From CAZUYC01 sp964624475 (lineage in GTDB: Bacteria; Myxococcota_A; UBA9160; SMWR01), in contig CAZUYC010000136.1 in the NCBI GenBank assembly GCA_964624475.1, positions 1-64,000 of the forward strand: a stretch of 64,000 nucleotides of DNA, in the 5' to 3' direction. Under the pieces are notes generated by a model that did no database searches, was not told the DNA's origin, and worked only from the letters and a program-made list of their open reading frames with translations. Of this stretch, positions 11,268-19,771 are shown piece after piece; the stretch's first letter is position 1, and each line of letters opens with the position of its first letter. A program made the position numbers and the translations under genes.

Positions 11268-12476
11268 ATGTCGACCTACGACTCTTCCGATCATTCCGGG
11301 CAGCGTTTCGAAACCCGTGCGATCCACGCCGGCCAGGCCGCGGACCCCGCGACGGGCGCCACCATCGTGCCGGTCTATCAGACCGTCACCTACACCCAGG
11401 ACGCGATCGGCCAGCACCGCGGCTTCGAGTACTCGCGCACGAACAACCCGACCCGCGAAGCGCTCGAGCAGGCGCTCGCATCGCTCGAGGGCGGCCGCTT
11501 CGGCATCGCCTACGCCTCGGGCATGGCAGCGATCCACGGCGTGATGCAGCTGCTCCAGGCCGGAGATCACGTGGTCGTGGCCGACGACCTCTACGGCGGC
11601 AGCTATCGCCTGTTCACGCGCGTGATGCCGCGCTTCGGGCTGCGCTTCCGCTTCGTCGATGCCACCCGACTCGATCTGGTCGCGCAGGCGATGGAGCCCG
11701 GCACGCGCATGCTCTGGATCGAGAGCCCGACGAATCCGCTGCTGCGCATCGTGGACATCGCTGGCTGCGCCGAGATCGCGCGCGCGCGCGGAGCCAGGCT
11801 CGTGGTCGACAACACCTTCGCGACGCCCTATCTCCAGAATCCGCTCGCGCTCGGCGCGCACATCTCGCTGCACTCGACGACGAAGTACGTAGGTGGACAC
11901 TCCGACGTGATCGGCGGCGCGCTCGCGCTCGACGACGAGGAGACGGATCGCGAGCTGCGCTTCGCGCGCAACGCGACGGGCGGCATCCCGGGCCCCTGGG
12001 ATGCCTGGCTCACGCTGCGCGGGCTGAAGACGCTGGCCCTGCGCATGCGCCAGCACCAGGAGAACGCGGCCGCAGTCGCGCGTTTCCTGTGCACGCGGCG
12101 CGAAATCGCACGCGTGTACTACCCCGGACTCCCGGATCACCCGGGCCACGAGCTGGCGCTGCGGCAGATGCGCGGAATGGGCGGGATGGTCGCGATCGAC
12201 CTCGCGGGCGGCGAGGCAGCGGCGCGCCGGTTCTGCGAGTCGACGCAGCTCTTCTCGCTAGGCGAGAGCCTCGGAGGCGTCGAGTCGCTGGTCGGCTACC
12301 CGTGGAGCATGAGCCACGCCGCGTTCCCGCCCGAAGAAAAGCGCCGCAAGGGAATCAGCGAGGCGACCGTGCGCCTCTCGGTCGGCATCGAGCACGCGGA
12401 CGACCTGTGCGCCGATCTCGAGCGCGCGTGTACTGCGGCCGCAGGACCCTCGGCGGGGCGCGCAGGCTCGGCGTGA
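11268..12476 (+). CDS. Trans-sulfuration PLP enzyme (cystathionine gamma-synthase/lyase type)
   Basis: Cytosolic fold-type I PLP enzyme of the Cys/Met metabolism family, 402 residues. The cofactor Lys sits in HSTTKYVGGHSDV near residue 206; the ligand motifs YASGMAAIHGVM, DDLYGGSYRLF, ESPTNP and VVDNTFATPY are intact. The C-terminal ESLGGVESLVGYPWSMSHA is typical of cystathionine gamma-synthase/lyase and beta-lyase. The exact reaction cannot be fixed by eye. A CbiX-like gene overlaps its stop (GTGA). With the sulfite reductase at 32 kb this suggests sulfur amino-acid metabolism, although the two are not linked. Confidence 0.88.
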   Translation: MSTYDSSDHSGQRFETRAIHAGQAADPATGATIVPVYQTVTYTQDAIGQHRGFEYSRTNNPTREALEQALASLEGGRFGIAYASGMAAIHGVMQLLQAGDHVVVADDLYGGSYRLFTRVMPRFGLRFRFVDATRLDLVAQAMEPGTRMLWIESPTNPLLRIVDIAGCAEIARARGARLVVDNTFATPYLQNPLALGAHISLHSTTKYVGGHSDVIGGALALDDEETDRELRFARNATGGIPGPWDAWLTLRGLKTLALRMRQHQENAAAVARFLCTRREIARVYYPGLPDHPGHELALRQMRGMGGMVAIDLAGGEAAARRFCESTQLFSLGESLGGVESLVGYPWSMSHAAFPPEEKRRKGISEATVRLSVGIEHADDLCADLERACTAAAGPSAGRAGSA

Positions 12477-12877
12477 GCCACGGCGCGGCGGAGCGCGCGC
12501 TGCTGCTCGTCGACCACGGCAGCCGCCGCGTCGAGGCGAACCAGGTGCTCGAGGAACTCGCGGCCGCCGTGCGCGCGCGACGGCCCGGAGAGCGCGTGGC
12601 CACGGCCCACCTCGAGCTCGCGGCGCCCGGGGTTTCCGAAGCGATCGACGCGCTGATCGCCGGCGGAGCGCGCGAGATCGTCGTCCAACCCTGTTTCGTC
12701 GCGCCCGGACGCCACGGCAGCGCCGACATCGCGCGGCTGGTCCACGAGGCTTGCCTGCGGCATCCCGGCGTCCAGCTGCGCGCGGGCGCGCCGCTGGGAG
12801 CGCACCCGGGACTCGTCGACGCACTTCTCGAGCGCGCAGACGCGGCCCTGCGCGCAGCGCAGGGCCGTGCTGACTGA
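12473..12877 (+). CDS. CbiX/SirB-type sirohydrochlorin chelatase
   Basis: 134-residue short CbiX-like protein. The N terminus LLLVDHGSRRVEANQ and the second half VVQPCFVAPGRHGSADI carry the His residues used by class II chelatases to insert cobalt or iron into sirohydrochlorin. Start GTG 12473 overlaps the upstream stop. Sulfite reductase (32.5 kb) needs sirohaem, so a ferrochelatase role (SirB) would fit this genome, but this is inference. The MFS gene begins within its last 11 bases. Confidence 0.75.
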   Translation: MSHGAAERALLLVDHGSRRVEANQVLEELAAAVRARRPGERVATAHLELAAPGVSEAIDALIAGGAREIVVQPCFVAPGRHGSADIARLVHEACLRHPGVQLRAGAPLGAHPGLVDALLERADAALRAAQGRAD

Positions 12878-14072
12878 GCGCTTGCCTCCCAAACTCGCCC
12901 TGTCGCTGCTGTGGTTCTTCGCGTTGGGTGGCATCGGCATCCACATGCCGCTCTACGGGCTCTACCTCGAGCAGAACGTGGGGCTCTCGGGAAGCCAGGT
13001 GGGTACCGTGCTCGCGAGCGTGCCGCTGGTCGGAATGCTCTCGCAGCCACTCTGGGGCCTGCTCTCCGATCGCAGCGGATCACGGGCCTTCGTACTCGCG
13101 CTGATCGCGACCGCGACGGCCGTATGTTATTTAGTTCTGGCATCGGCGCGGGGTTTCTCCGCGGTGCTCGCGGGCACCGCGCTGCTCGCCTGTTCGGCGA
13201 CCGCGCTGATCCCGAGCTGCGTCGCCGTCAGTCTCGAGCTCTGCGGCAGCGCTGCATTCGCCCGGCTGCGCGTCTTCGGGACGCTCGGATTCGGGGCCTG
13301 CCTGGTCGCCTTCCAGCCCTTGCTCGCCGCCTATCAGAGCGCCGGCGGGCTCGCGGCCGAAGCGGGTGGCCCCTCGCAGCCCGGCCTCGCGTTGATCTTC
13401 CCGGCGACCTGCGCCTGCACGCTGCTCGCTGTGTTGTTCGCGTTCGCGCTGCCGCGCGGAAGCGCTTCGCCGCGAGCGCAACCGGGCGACTGGCGCGCGC
13501 TCTGGCGCGTCGCGGGGTTCCCGCGCGCGGTCGCCTTCGGGTTGCTCTCGCATCTCTTCTTGCAGGGGCCCCTCGCGATGCTTCCGAACCTGATCGCCGC
13601 GCGCGGCGGCGGCGCCCGCGAAGTCAGCTGGATCTGGCTCGCGATGCTCTCGCTCGAGGTGCCGCTGCTCCTGCTCTCCGGCGCGGGGATCGCGCGCATC
13701 GGAGCGCGCGGGCTGCTCGCCGTGGGGATGCTCGCGGGCGGCCTGCGCTTTGGCCTGTGTGGCGCACGGCCCGACCTGTTCTGGGTCTTTGCTACGGCAC
13801 CACTGCACGGCGTCACCGTCGCCGGATTGCAGGTCGGTCTCGCGCTGCACGTCGAGGCCACGGTCCCGGCGCGGCTGCGCTCGACCGCGCAGAACGCGGT
13901 GGCCGCCTTCGGCATGGGGCTCGGCGGCATGCTCTCGAGCCTCGCGACGGGCGCGCTCTTCGAGAGCCAGGGCGCGGCAGCGCCCTATCTGCTCGGGGGT
14001 GCCGGCGCACTCGCGCTCGCGCTGGCCGTACCGCTCTTCGTTCCCCGGGTCCGACTAACGCAGATCCGATAG
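12867..14072 (+). CDS. MFS transporter
   Basis: 401-residue inner-membrane protein with about twelve hydrophobic segments. It begins with FALGGIGIHMPLYGLYL and the conserved loop GLLSDRSGSR between helices 2 and 3, the MFS A-motif position; this resembles the nucleoside/PucC-like MFS_1-like group. Start GTG 12867 overlaps the CbiX-like gene by 11 bases. Its 3' end overlaps the convergent Nudix gene by 18 bases. The substrate is unknown; linkage to a chelatase hints at, but does not prove, a metal or tetrapyrrole cargo. Confidence 0.8.
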   Translation: MLTERLPPKLALSLLWFFALGGIGIHMPLYGLYLEQNVGLSGSQVGTVLASVPLVGMLSQPLWGLLSDRSGSRAFVLALIATATAVCYLVLASARGFSAVLAGTALLACSATALIPSCVAVSLELCGSAAFARLRVFGTLGFGACLVAFQPLLAAYQSAGGLAAEAGGPSQPGLALIFPATCACTLLAVLFAFALPRGSASPRAQPGDWRALWRVAGFPRAVAFGLLSHLFLQGPLAMLPNLIAARGGGAREVSWIWLAMLSLEVPLLLLSGAGIARIGARGLLAVGMLAGGLRFGLCGARPDLFWVFATAPLHGVTVAGLQVGLALHVEATVPARLRSTAQNAVAAFGMGLGGMLSSLATGALFESQGAAAPYLLGGAGALALALAVPLFVPRVRLTQIR

Positions 14073-14621
14073 CTCCCAGAACAGCAGCGCCGCGAGCACC
14101 AGCGCGTGATCGACGCGCCCCTCGCGCACCAGCTGCGGCAGCGACGTGCGCGGCACGACCTCGACGACGGTCTGCTCGCGCGCGTCGTTCTGGATCTCGG
14201 CGACGACCTTGGCTCCGACCGCGACGAAGGCGTGCAGGCGATTCCCGAACAGCGCCGGATTCGGGTTCACGCTGCCGAGGGCCTGGAGACTCGCGGCGCA
14301 GTAGCCGGTTTCCTCCAGCAGCTCGCGCGCCGCGGCCGCAGCCGGATCCTCGCCCGGATCGATCAAGCCCCCCGGGATCTCGAGCGTGACCTCGCCGGAC
14401 CCGTGACGGTACTGGCGGACCATCACGACGCCGCCAGCGTCTGTCAGCGGGATCACGTTGACCCAGTCCGAGGAGTCGATCCTGAAGAAAGGATGGCGCG
14501 CGCGCCCGTCGGGCGACTCGGACAGCGTGCGACTCACGCTGAAGACGCGGCAGTCTTGCAGCCGCTCGCGCGAGATCTCGCGCCAATGCAGCGCAGGGCC
14601 GGAGTGCCTGCGCGCGGACAT
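14055..14621 (-). CDS. Nudix hydrolase (ADP-ribose pyrophosphatase-like)
   Basis: 188 residues. The Nudix box GGLIDPGEDP...ARELLEETGY fits GX5EX7REUXEEXGU fully, with the three metal-binding Glu present. The upstream VVMVRQYRHGSGEVTLEIP is typical of ADP-ribose pyrophosphatases (NudF group), which clear ADP-ribose or related sugar nucleotides in the cytosol. Start ATG 14621 shares one base with the stop of the lipoprotein gene (TGATG), so translation is probably coupled. Confidence 0.85.
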   Translation of the reverse strand: MSARRHSGPALHWREISRERLQDCRVFSVSRTLSESPDGRARHPFFRIDSSDWVNVIPLTDAGGVVMVRQYRHGSGEVTLEIPGGLIDPGEDPAAAAARELLEETGYCAASLQALGSVNPNPALFGNRLHAFVAVGAKVVAEIQNDAREQTVVEVVPRTSLPQLVREGRVDHALVLAALLFWELSDLR

Positions 14622-15172
14622 CAGAGCACCGAATCGATCACGAGCTGAACTCCGCTGTCGCCGGGCTGCGCCTGCGCGGCTGTGCTGCTCAGCAGATCGC
14701 CGGGCGTGCGGCTGGTCGCGTTGCCGTCGCCGTCGAGGCGCGCGCTGAGCTGCAGCGTCCCTTCGAAGGGCATGCTCTTGATCATGCGGTCTCCGGGCCC
14801 GATCTCGAACTCCAGCGGAAAGCTCGGCCCCGAGATCCGCTTGACTGCCAGCGGCGGGCCCGATTCACCCCGGCGCGCGATCAGGAACAGCACGGCGCCC
14901 GGCGGCACACGCTGCGCCAGCTCGTCCGCAACGCGGATCGTGCCGGCGAGCGGCGCGCCCTCCCCGCCCGGGGGCGTTGCGGCCGGCGCGTCGAGGCCGG
15001 GCATCACGCCGCGCAGCGCCTCCCCGTCACCGGAACGTTCGGCGCCCTCCGGGAAGATCTTCGAAAGGTCGGGCTTCGCGACGGCCTCGTTCGGATCGAA
15101 GGGCTCGATGTTCCGGTCGCAGCCCGCGATCCATGCGAGCGCGACCACGAGCGCGAGCCGCCGCCGCCCCAT
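14621..15172 (-). CDS. Lipoprotein with CcmI/CycH C-terminal-like domain
   Basis: 183 residues. The N terminus carries a signal with lipobox (LAWIAGC). The body (VPPGAVLFLIARRGESGPPL, then LEFEIGPGDRMI) looks like the Ig-like domain found at the C terminus of cytochrome c biogenesis protein CcmI/CycH, here without TPR repeats. No other cytochrome maturation gene is nearby, so function remains unknown. It is cotranscribed with the Nudix gene (one-base overlap) and divergent from thiC, with about 74 bases between the starts. Confidence 0.6.
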   Translation of the reverse strand: MGRRRLALVVALAWIAGCDRNIEPFDPNEAVAKPDLSKIFPEGAERSGDGEALRGVMPGLDAPAATPPGGEGAPLAGTIRVADELAQRVPPGAVLFLIARRGESGPPLAVKRISGPSFPLEFEIGPGDRMIKSMPFEGTLQLSARLDGDGNATSRTPGDLLSSTAAQAQPGDSGVQLVIDSVL

Positions 15173-15246
15173 CCTCCGGAGACACTAGCGCGCCGTTGAC
15201 CGCCCCCGCGCCGGTGGTAGCTTCGCGGCCAGGCGAGGAGCCTCCC

Positions 15247-17043
15247 ATGTCGACCGGAGCCACGCGGGAGACGCCGCGGGCGTGGCAGCTGCCGCCCGTC
15301 GGCGGCAACCCTTCGAGCAGCGCCCAGGGGACCTCACCCGGGAGCTTCGCGGTGCGGCCGCGGATCGGCACGCCGGTTCCCTTCGGCTCGCCCGACGCCC
15401 CCGGCATGCCCGCGCCGTCGGAACGGACGGCCTGGGACTTCATGCCGCCCGACTGGAGGAAGGTCGGCGACCGCTGGCTCCCGCCCGACGCATTCCGGCC
15501 GCTGACCCAGCTCGAGTTCGCGCGCCTCGGCAACGTGACGCCGCAGATGCGCCGCGTGGCCGAGCGCGAGCCGCACCTCCTGCCCGAGCAGGTGCGCGAC
15601 GAAGTCGCCGCGGGGCGCATGGTGATCCCCGCGAACCCGGCCCACCTGCGCCTCGATCCCATGTGCATCGGCCGCGCGAGCCGCACCAAGGTCAACGCGA
15701 ACATGGGCGCCTCGCCGGTCGCGAGCGACACGGACGAGGAGGTCGAGAAGCTGCGCTGGGCCGAGCGCTGGGGCGCCGACACGGTGATGGACCTCTCGAC
15801 GGGCGGCGACCTCGACGCGACGCGCGAGGCGATCCTGCGCGCGTCGACCGTCCCGATCGGGACCGTCCCGATCTACTCGATGATCATCGGTCGCCGCCTC
15901 GAGGAGCTCGACGAGCGGGCGGTGCTCGAGATGCTCGAGCACCAGGCGAGTCAGGGCGTCGACTACTTCACGATCCACGCCGGCATCCTGCGCGAGCACC
16001 TGCCCTTCGTGCGCCGGCGCCTGATCGGGATCGTGAGCCGGGGCGGGTCCCTGCTCGCCAAGTGGATGCTCCACCACGGACGGCAGAACCTCACCTACGA
16101 GCTCTGGGACGAAATCTGCGAGATCATGCGCCGGCACGACGTCGTGCACTCGATCGGGGACGGGCTGCGCCCGGGCGGCCTCGCGGACGCCACCGACGAC
16201 GCGCAGCTCTCGGAGCTCGCGGTGCAGGGCGAGCTCACGGAGCGCGCCTGGCGCCACGGCTGCCAGGTGATGACCGAAGGGCCCGGGCACGTCCCCTTCG
16301 ATCAGATCGAATACAACATGAAGCTCCAGCGCCGGCTCTGCCACGGCGCGCCCTTCTACGTGCTCGGGCCGCTGGTGACCGACGTCTTCCCCGGCTACGA
16401 CCACATCACGAGCGCGATCGGCGCGACGGCGGCCGGCTACCACGGCGCGTCCATGCTCTGCTACGTGACGCCCAAGGAGCACCTCGGACTCCCGAAGAAG
16501 GACGACGTCAAGCAGGGGTGCATCGCGTACAAGATCGCGGCCCACGCCGCGGACGTGGCGCTCGGACTCCCGGGCAGCCGCGACCACGACGACGAGCTCA
16601 CGCGGGCGCGCGCGGCACTCAACTGGGAGCGCCACTTCGAGCTCGCCTTCGATCCGGACACGGCGCGCGCCTTCCACGACGAGGACCTCGACGTCGACAC
16701 GGACTTCTGCGCGATGTGCGGTCACGACTGGTGCTCGGTCCGCATCAGCCGCGAGATCGTGGAGTTCGCGAGCGGGAAGGACCCGACCTACGCATGGCAG
16801 GGGCCGCGGGTGAGCGACGCGCTAAGCCCCGAGCAGCGCGCCATCCTCGAGGCGCGCGGCGTCCTCGATCCCGAGGAGGTCGAGCGGCTCGCGAGCAAGA
16901 CGCGCCGCGCGATGGGAGCGAGCCGCGGCGCGAAGGCCGCCTGCCACAGCGACGACGCCGACGACGAGACGGCGCAGCGCCTCCAGCACACACGGCTCGA
17001 CCCGGTCACGCTCGAGCCCGCCGAGGGCCCGGTCTCTCCCTGA
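15247..17043 (+). CDS. thiC: Phosphomethylpyrimidine synthase
   Basis: Radical SAM enzyme that rearranges aminoimidazole ribotide into the hydroxymethylpyrimidine of thiamine. About 598 residues with the N-terminal ThiC-associated region, the long TIM-barrel (NANMGASPVASD, DLSTGGDLDATREAI, MTEGPGHVPFDQIEYNM) and the C-terminal cluster motif CAMCGHDWCSVR (C-x2-C-x4-C). GAGGAG six bases before ATG 15247 supports the start. Only 74 bases separate it from the divergent lipoprotein gene and I see no THI-box, so TPP riboswitch control is unlikely. The basic tail after residue 560 is low complexity. Confidence 0.95.
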   Translation: MSTGATRETPRAWQLPPVGGNPSSSAQGTSPGSFAVRPRIGTPVPFGSPDAPGMPAPSERTAWDFMPPDWRKVGDRWLPPDAFRPLTQLEFARLGNVTPQMRRVAEREPHLLPEQVRDEVAAGRMVIPANPAHLRLDPMCIGRASRTKVNANMGASPVASDTDEEVEKLRWAERWGADTVMDLSTGGDLDATREAILRASTVPIGTVPIYSMIIGRRLEELDERAVLEMLEHQASQGVDYFTIHAGILREHLPFVRRRLIGIVSRGGSLLAKWMLHHGRQNLTYELWDEICEIMRRHDVVHSIGDGLRPGGLADATDDAQLSELAVQGELTERAWRHGCQVMTEGPGHVPFDQIEYNMKLQRRLCHGAPFYVLGPLVTDVFPGYDHITSAIGATAAGYHGASMLCYVTPKEHLGLPKKDDVKQGCIAYKIAAHAADVALGLPGSRDHDDELTRARAALNWERHFELAFDPDTARAFHDEDLDVDTDFCAMCGHDWCSVRISREIVEFASGKDPTYAWQGPRVSDALSPEQRAILEARGVLDPEEVERLASKTRRAMGASRGAKAACHSDDADDETAQRLQHTRLDPVTLEPAEGPVSP

Positions 17044-17063
17044 CCGGCGCGAACCGCCCTGCT

Positions 17064-17082
17064 TGCCGGCTCTTCGCCGGCA
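17064..17082. terminator. GC-rich palindrome after thiC
   Basis: Seven-base inverted repeat TGCCGGC/GCCGGCA around a five-base loop, starting 21 bases after the thiC stop. No U-run follows, so intrinsic termination is uncertain. Confidence 0.4.
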
Positions 17083-17105
17083 GGCAGCCCGCGAGCAAGG
17101 TCGGA

Positions 17106-17143
17106 GCAAGCGAAGCGCGCAGCGAGGCGAAGCCGAGCGGAGT
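17106..17143 (-). repeat. Dispersed repeat family, locus B (single copy)
   Basis: One copy in inverted orientation relative to locus A, starting GCAAGCGAAGCGCGCAGCGA and ending CGAGCGGAGT. It lies between the two hairpins that follow thiC and is not part of any convincing gene. Confidence 0.85.
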
Positions 17144-17154
17144 AGAAAAGGCAA

Positions 17155-17186
17155 GACGCCCCGGAGCCTTGCGACTCCGGGGCGTC
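17155..17186. terminator. Perfect 12-bp stem hairpin
   Basis: GACGCCCCGGAG, an eight-base loop, then CTCCGGGGCGTC: a perfect 12-base stem 112 bases after thiC. On the plus strand no U-run follows. On the minus strand it would be followed by TTGCCTTTTC, so it is a better terminator in that direction, although no minus-strand gene ends here. It may also block read-through from thiC into the kinase gene. Confidence 0.55.
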
Positions 17187-17288
17187 CCGTCCGAGCCTCA
17201 CCCCCCCCGAAATGGGCCCAGATCTGGTTTCATTCTCGGCATCGGCGGCGGGGACTTGAGGCCTCTTCTTCGCGGGGGGTGCCTGCCC

Positions 17289-18314
17289 ATGCGCCGGCAG
17301 AATCGGCTGAGCGAGGCGACCCTGCCCGGCTACCTCGCCGGAGCGGGGTTGATCGACCCCGAAGCGCTGCTGGCCGTCGAGCCGCTCGGGGACGGAAACA
17401 TCAACTGGGTCCGGCGCTTCCGCACCCCGGCGGGCAGCCGTGTGGTGAAGCAGGCCCGCCCGACCCTGGAGCGTTTCCCGCAGTATCGGGTGTCGACCGA
17501 GCGCATCCTCTTCGAGGCTCGCTACTACGAGACCGTCGCGGCGTTCGATCTCGAGGGGATCTGCCCCCAGGTTCTTTACTTCGACCCGGTCGATCGGGTG
17601 TTGGTGCTCGGCGATCTCGGCAGCGTCGAGCGACTCGATGCTGCCCTCGCGCGCCGCGCCGACGTCCGCTCCGCGGCGGCGGCGCTCGGCCGCTTCCTCG
17701 GGCGCGTCCATGCGGGGACCCGGAGCCCGGAGCTCGCCGCCCGCTTCGGCAACGACGAGATGCGCCGGCTCCACGGAGATCACATCTTCCTCCTCCCCTA
17801 TCGCGCGAACGAGTTCCCGCTCTCGCCGGCGCTCCGGGCTCGAGCCCGGGAGATCCGGGCCGATGCCCGGCTCGTCGCACGGATCGACTCCGCCCACGCG
17901 CGCTATCTCGAGCCGCGCGGCTCGCTCGTGCACGGCGACGTGCAGGCCGCCAACGTGCTGCTGGCTCCCGACGGCCCGAAGCTCCTCGACGCCGAGATCG
18001 CCCACGTGGGCGATCCCGCCTTCGACGTCGGCCAGCTCGTCGCACACCTCCTCCTGCCCGCGGTCTCGAGGGGCGAGACCGTCCGGGGTCGCGCTAGTGC
18101 GGAGGCGGCCTGGACCGCGTACGTCGAGGGATTCGGGGATTCCGGACATCCTGCGTTCGCCGAGGCGGCGGTCTACGCGGGGATCGAGCTCCTGCGCCGC
18201 ACGCTCGGCGCAGCCCGGGTCGCTGCGGTGGAGACGGACGACGCGGGGCTCGCGGTGGTGGCCGCGGGGCTTCGCCTCGTGCTGAGCCCACCCGCCTCCC
18301 CGAAGGAGCTCTGA
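17289..18314 (+). CDS. APH-family kinase, methylthioribose-kinase-like
   Basis: 341-residue small-molecule kinase of the aminoglycoside-phosphotransferase fold. The N-lobe glycine motif LGDGNINWVRRF is close to that of 5-methylthioribose kinase (MtnK). The catalytic HGDVQAANVLL and metal-binding LLDAEIAHVGDPAFDVG follow near residues 215-245. ATG 17289 is preceded by a G-run ten bases upstream. The DUF4149-like gene starts two bases after its stop. No other methionine-salvage gene is nearby, so the substrate (methylthioribose, choline, a homoserine-like alcohol or other) is open. Confidence 0.72.
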   Translation: MRRQNRLSEATLPGYLAGAGLIDPEALLAVEPLGDGNINWVRRFRTPAGSRVVKQARPTLERFPQYRVSTERILFEARYYETVAAFDLEGICPQVLYFDPVDRVLVLGDLGSVERLDAALARRADVRSAAAALGRFLGRVHAGTRSPELAARFGNDEMRRLHGDHIFLLPYRANEFPLSPALRARAREIRADARLVARIDSAHARYLEPRGSLVHGDVQAANVLLAPDGPKLLDAEIAHVGDPAFDVGQLVAHLLLPAVSRGETVRGRASAEAAWTAYVEGFGDSGHPAFAEAAVYAGIELLRRTLGAARVAAVETDDAGLAVVAAGLRLVLSPPASPKEL

Positions 18315-18316
18315 GC

Positions 18317-18796
18317 GTGCGGCCCGATCCGAGTGGCGCGTCCGCGGTGTGGCTGCACGCGGCGCTGTGGCTCCTGCTCGCAGGCTGGCTCGGCGCCTGG
18401 ATCCTCTTCGCCTTCGTGGTCGCACCCACGGCGTTCCGCGTCCTGCCCACGACCCGGGTCGCGGGTCAGCTCGTGGGACCCGTCCTCACCGCCCTCCACC
18501 TCTACGGCGTAGGGGCGGGGCTTGCGCTCGCAGCGTTGGCGTGGGGCTTGGCCCGCACCGGTGCCAGCCTCTGGATCCCCCTCGCCATGGGCGCGCTCTG
18601 CCTCGTGTCGCAGTTCGGGGTGACGGCGCAGATCGAGGCGATCCGGCCCCTCGCCTTCGGACCGTCCGGGAGCCCGGAGATGGCGGCGCGATTCCAGCTC
18701 CTGCATCGGGTCTCGATGGGGATCTACACCGCCGTGGGTGTGGCGGGGTTCGTGCTCGTCGCGATCCACTCCCGCGCCGACTCGCGGGGCCGCTAG
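18317..18796 (+). CDS. DUF4149/TMEM205-like membrane protein
   Basis: 159 residues with four hydrophobic helices and the arrangement WILFAFVVAPTAFRVLP in the first helix typical of DUF4149 (TMEM205-like) proteins. Function is unknown in bacteria. GTG 18317 is two bases after the kinase stop, so it is probably translated from the same message. Confidence 0.65.
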   Translation: MRPDPSGASAVWLHAALWLLLAGWLGAWILFAFVVAPTAFRVLPTTRVAGQLVGPVLTALHLYGVGAGLALAALAWGLARTGASLWIPLAMGALCLVSQFGVTAQIEAIRPLAFGPSGSPEMAARFQLLHRVSMGIYTAVGVAGFVLVAIHSRADSRGR

Positions 18797-18884
18797 GGGG
18801 TCGATCCCGAGGCTCGAAACGGCGGACCGCCGCGCCGAAAAACCGAAAAAAAACCCGTGCCCTTTGCAGGGCGCTAGTGTATGC

Positions 18885-18923
18885 TTGTTCGCGCTTGCCG
18901 ATATTCCTCTTATATTTCGGCAA
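18885..18923 (+). promoter_or_regulatory. AT-rich promoter with overlapping palindrome
   Basis: TTGTTC at 18885-18890 and TCTTAT at 18908-18913 are 17 bases apart, a reasonable sigma70-type pair. The imperfect palindrome TTGCCGATAT...ATATTTCGGCAA (18895-18923) covers the -10 region and could be an operator. The patch is strikingly AT-rich for this genome and lies about 80 bases before the 66-residue gene. Confidence 0.45.
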
Positions 18924-19000
18924 CTTACGGGATTTACGAGATGATGAGTAGCCCCGGTCGAGGTCCGGGTCAGAGGGTCAGAGGAAGAGGACGCGCCGGG

Positions 19001-19201
19001 ATGGACGTCAAGATCAAGCTAGCCATCGCCTTCAGCGTGTCCGAGAGCTCGCTCGAGGATGCCCTCGCCGAGTACGACGAGATCACCGTCGAAGGTCTCC
19101 TGCGCGAGGTGATCGACAAGGGGATCGCCTGCGAGGAGGTCTCGGTCCACGTCGAGGAAGGCCCCAACACGCTCGAGGAGCTCGACGCTCTCAAGCGTTG
19201 A
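19001..19201 (+). CDS. Small acidic protein of unknown function
   Basis: 66 residues, start ATG 19001 (MDVKIKLAIAFSV). The protein is acidic, rich in Glu, with a predicted strand-helix pattern and no Cys or membrane segment. It has its own AT-rich upstream region and candidate promoter, and the codon usage matches neighbouring real genes (third positions mostly G/C). An upstream ATGATG at 18941 would add about 20 Arg/Gly-rich residues that look noncoding. I do not recognise a family. It is convergent with the SprT-like gene, whose stop lies 57 bases away. Confidence 0.55.
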   Translation: MDVKIKLAIAFSVSESSLEDALAEYDEITVEGLLREVIDKGIACEEVSVHVEEGPNTLEELDALKR

Positions 19202-19257
19202 GCCTCACCGCAAGCCCCGGGCCAAGGGCCCCGGGCCAAGGCCCAAGAGTTCGCTGG

Positions 19258-19710
19258 CTAGAAGAGCTGGAGCTGCCGCGGATCCCGCGCGGGCGCGACG
19301 CGCTCGGCGCGGGGCCGCCGGGGCGGCACGGCCCGCGCGGCCGCGGGCTCCGCGCCGGCGGGCAGCCCGACGCGCAGCACGGGACGGGGCTGGTAGATCC
19401 CCTCGGCCCTCGCGAACTCGAGCACGCGGAGATAGAACGCCTTGAAGCGCGGCCCGTGGTCGAAGTGGCGCAGGTGCGCGAGCTCGTGGCAGAGCGTATT
19501 GACGAGGCTCGAGTACTTGAGCGAGCGCCCCGTCGCCGCATGGCGCAGGCGGATCCGGATCCTGCCGTCGGCGTAGCAGACGCCGTAGCGGTTCCGGACC
19601 CTCGGACGCTCCGCCTCGATGGCGCGGTAGCGCAGCCCGAAACGCCCGGCGATGCGGGCCGCGTCGCGGTTCAGCCGCTCGATGAGGGTGAGCGCCTCCT
19701 GCGGATCCAT
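19258..19710 (-). CDS. SprT/YgjP-like metalloprotease with terminal QLQLF
   Basis: 150 residues. The zinc-protease motif CHELAHLRHFDHGPRFKAFY contains HExxH followed by a further His, as in the YgjP/SprT/WLM group. It starts at ATG 19710 (MDPQEALTLIERL). After the catalytic domain there is a Pro/Arg/Ala-rich linker of about 30 residues, and the protein stops exactly after QLQLF. This pentapeptide fits the bacterial sliding-clamp binding consensus (QLxLF). WLM/SprT proteins in eukaryotes (SPRTN, Wss1) cut DNA-protein crosslinks and SPRTN binds PCNA. A clamp-linked role here is inference. Divergent from the Lon-N gene. Confidence 0.8.
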   Translation of the reverse strand: MDPQEALTLIERLNRDAARIAGRFGLRYRAIEAERPRVRNRYGVCYADGRIRIRLRHAATGRSLKYSSLVNTLCHELAHLRHFDHGPRFKAFYLRVLEFARAEGIYQPRPVLRVGLPAGAEPAAARAVPPRRPRAERVAPARDPRQLQLF

Positions 19711-19754
19711 CTCCGACCGGGAATCTTCCGGCGCTCCGCGGGCTCGTCAAGTTC

Positions 19755-19763
19755 TATGATAAT
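19755..19763 (+). promoter_or_regulatory. Candidate -10 element in divergent gap
   Basis: TATGATAAT lies nine bases before ATG 19772, with no good -35 at normal distance and no ribosome site. If real, the Lon-N message would be nearly leaderless. Confidence 0.3.
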
Positions 19764-19771
19764 CTCGGCCC

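Noticed and set aside
15173..15246. TPP riboswitch before thiC
   Set aside because: The gap is only 74 bases and lacks the CUGAGA and other THI-box elements.
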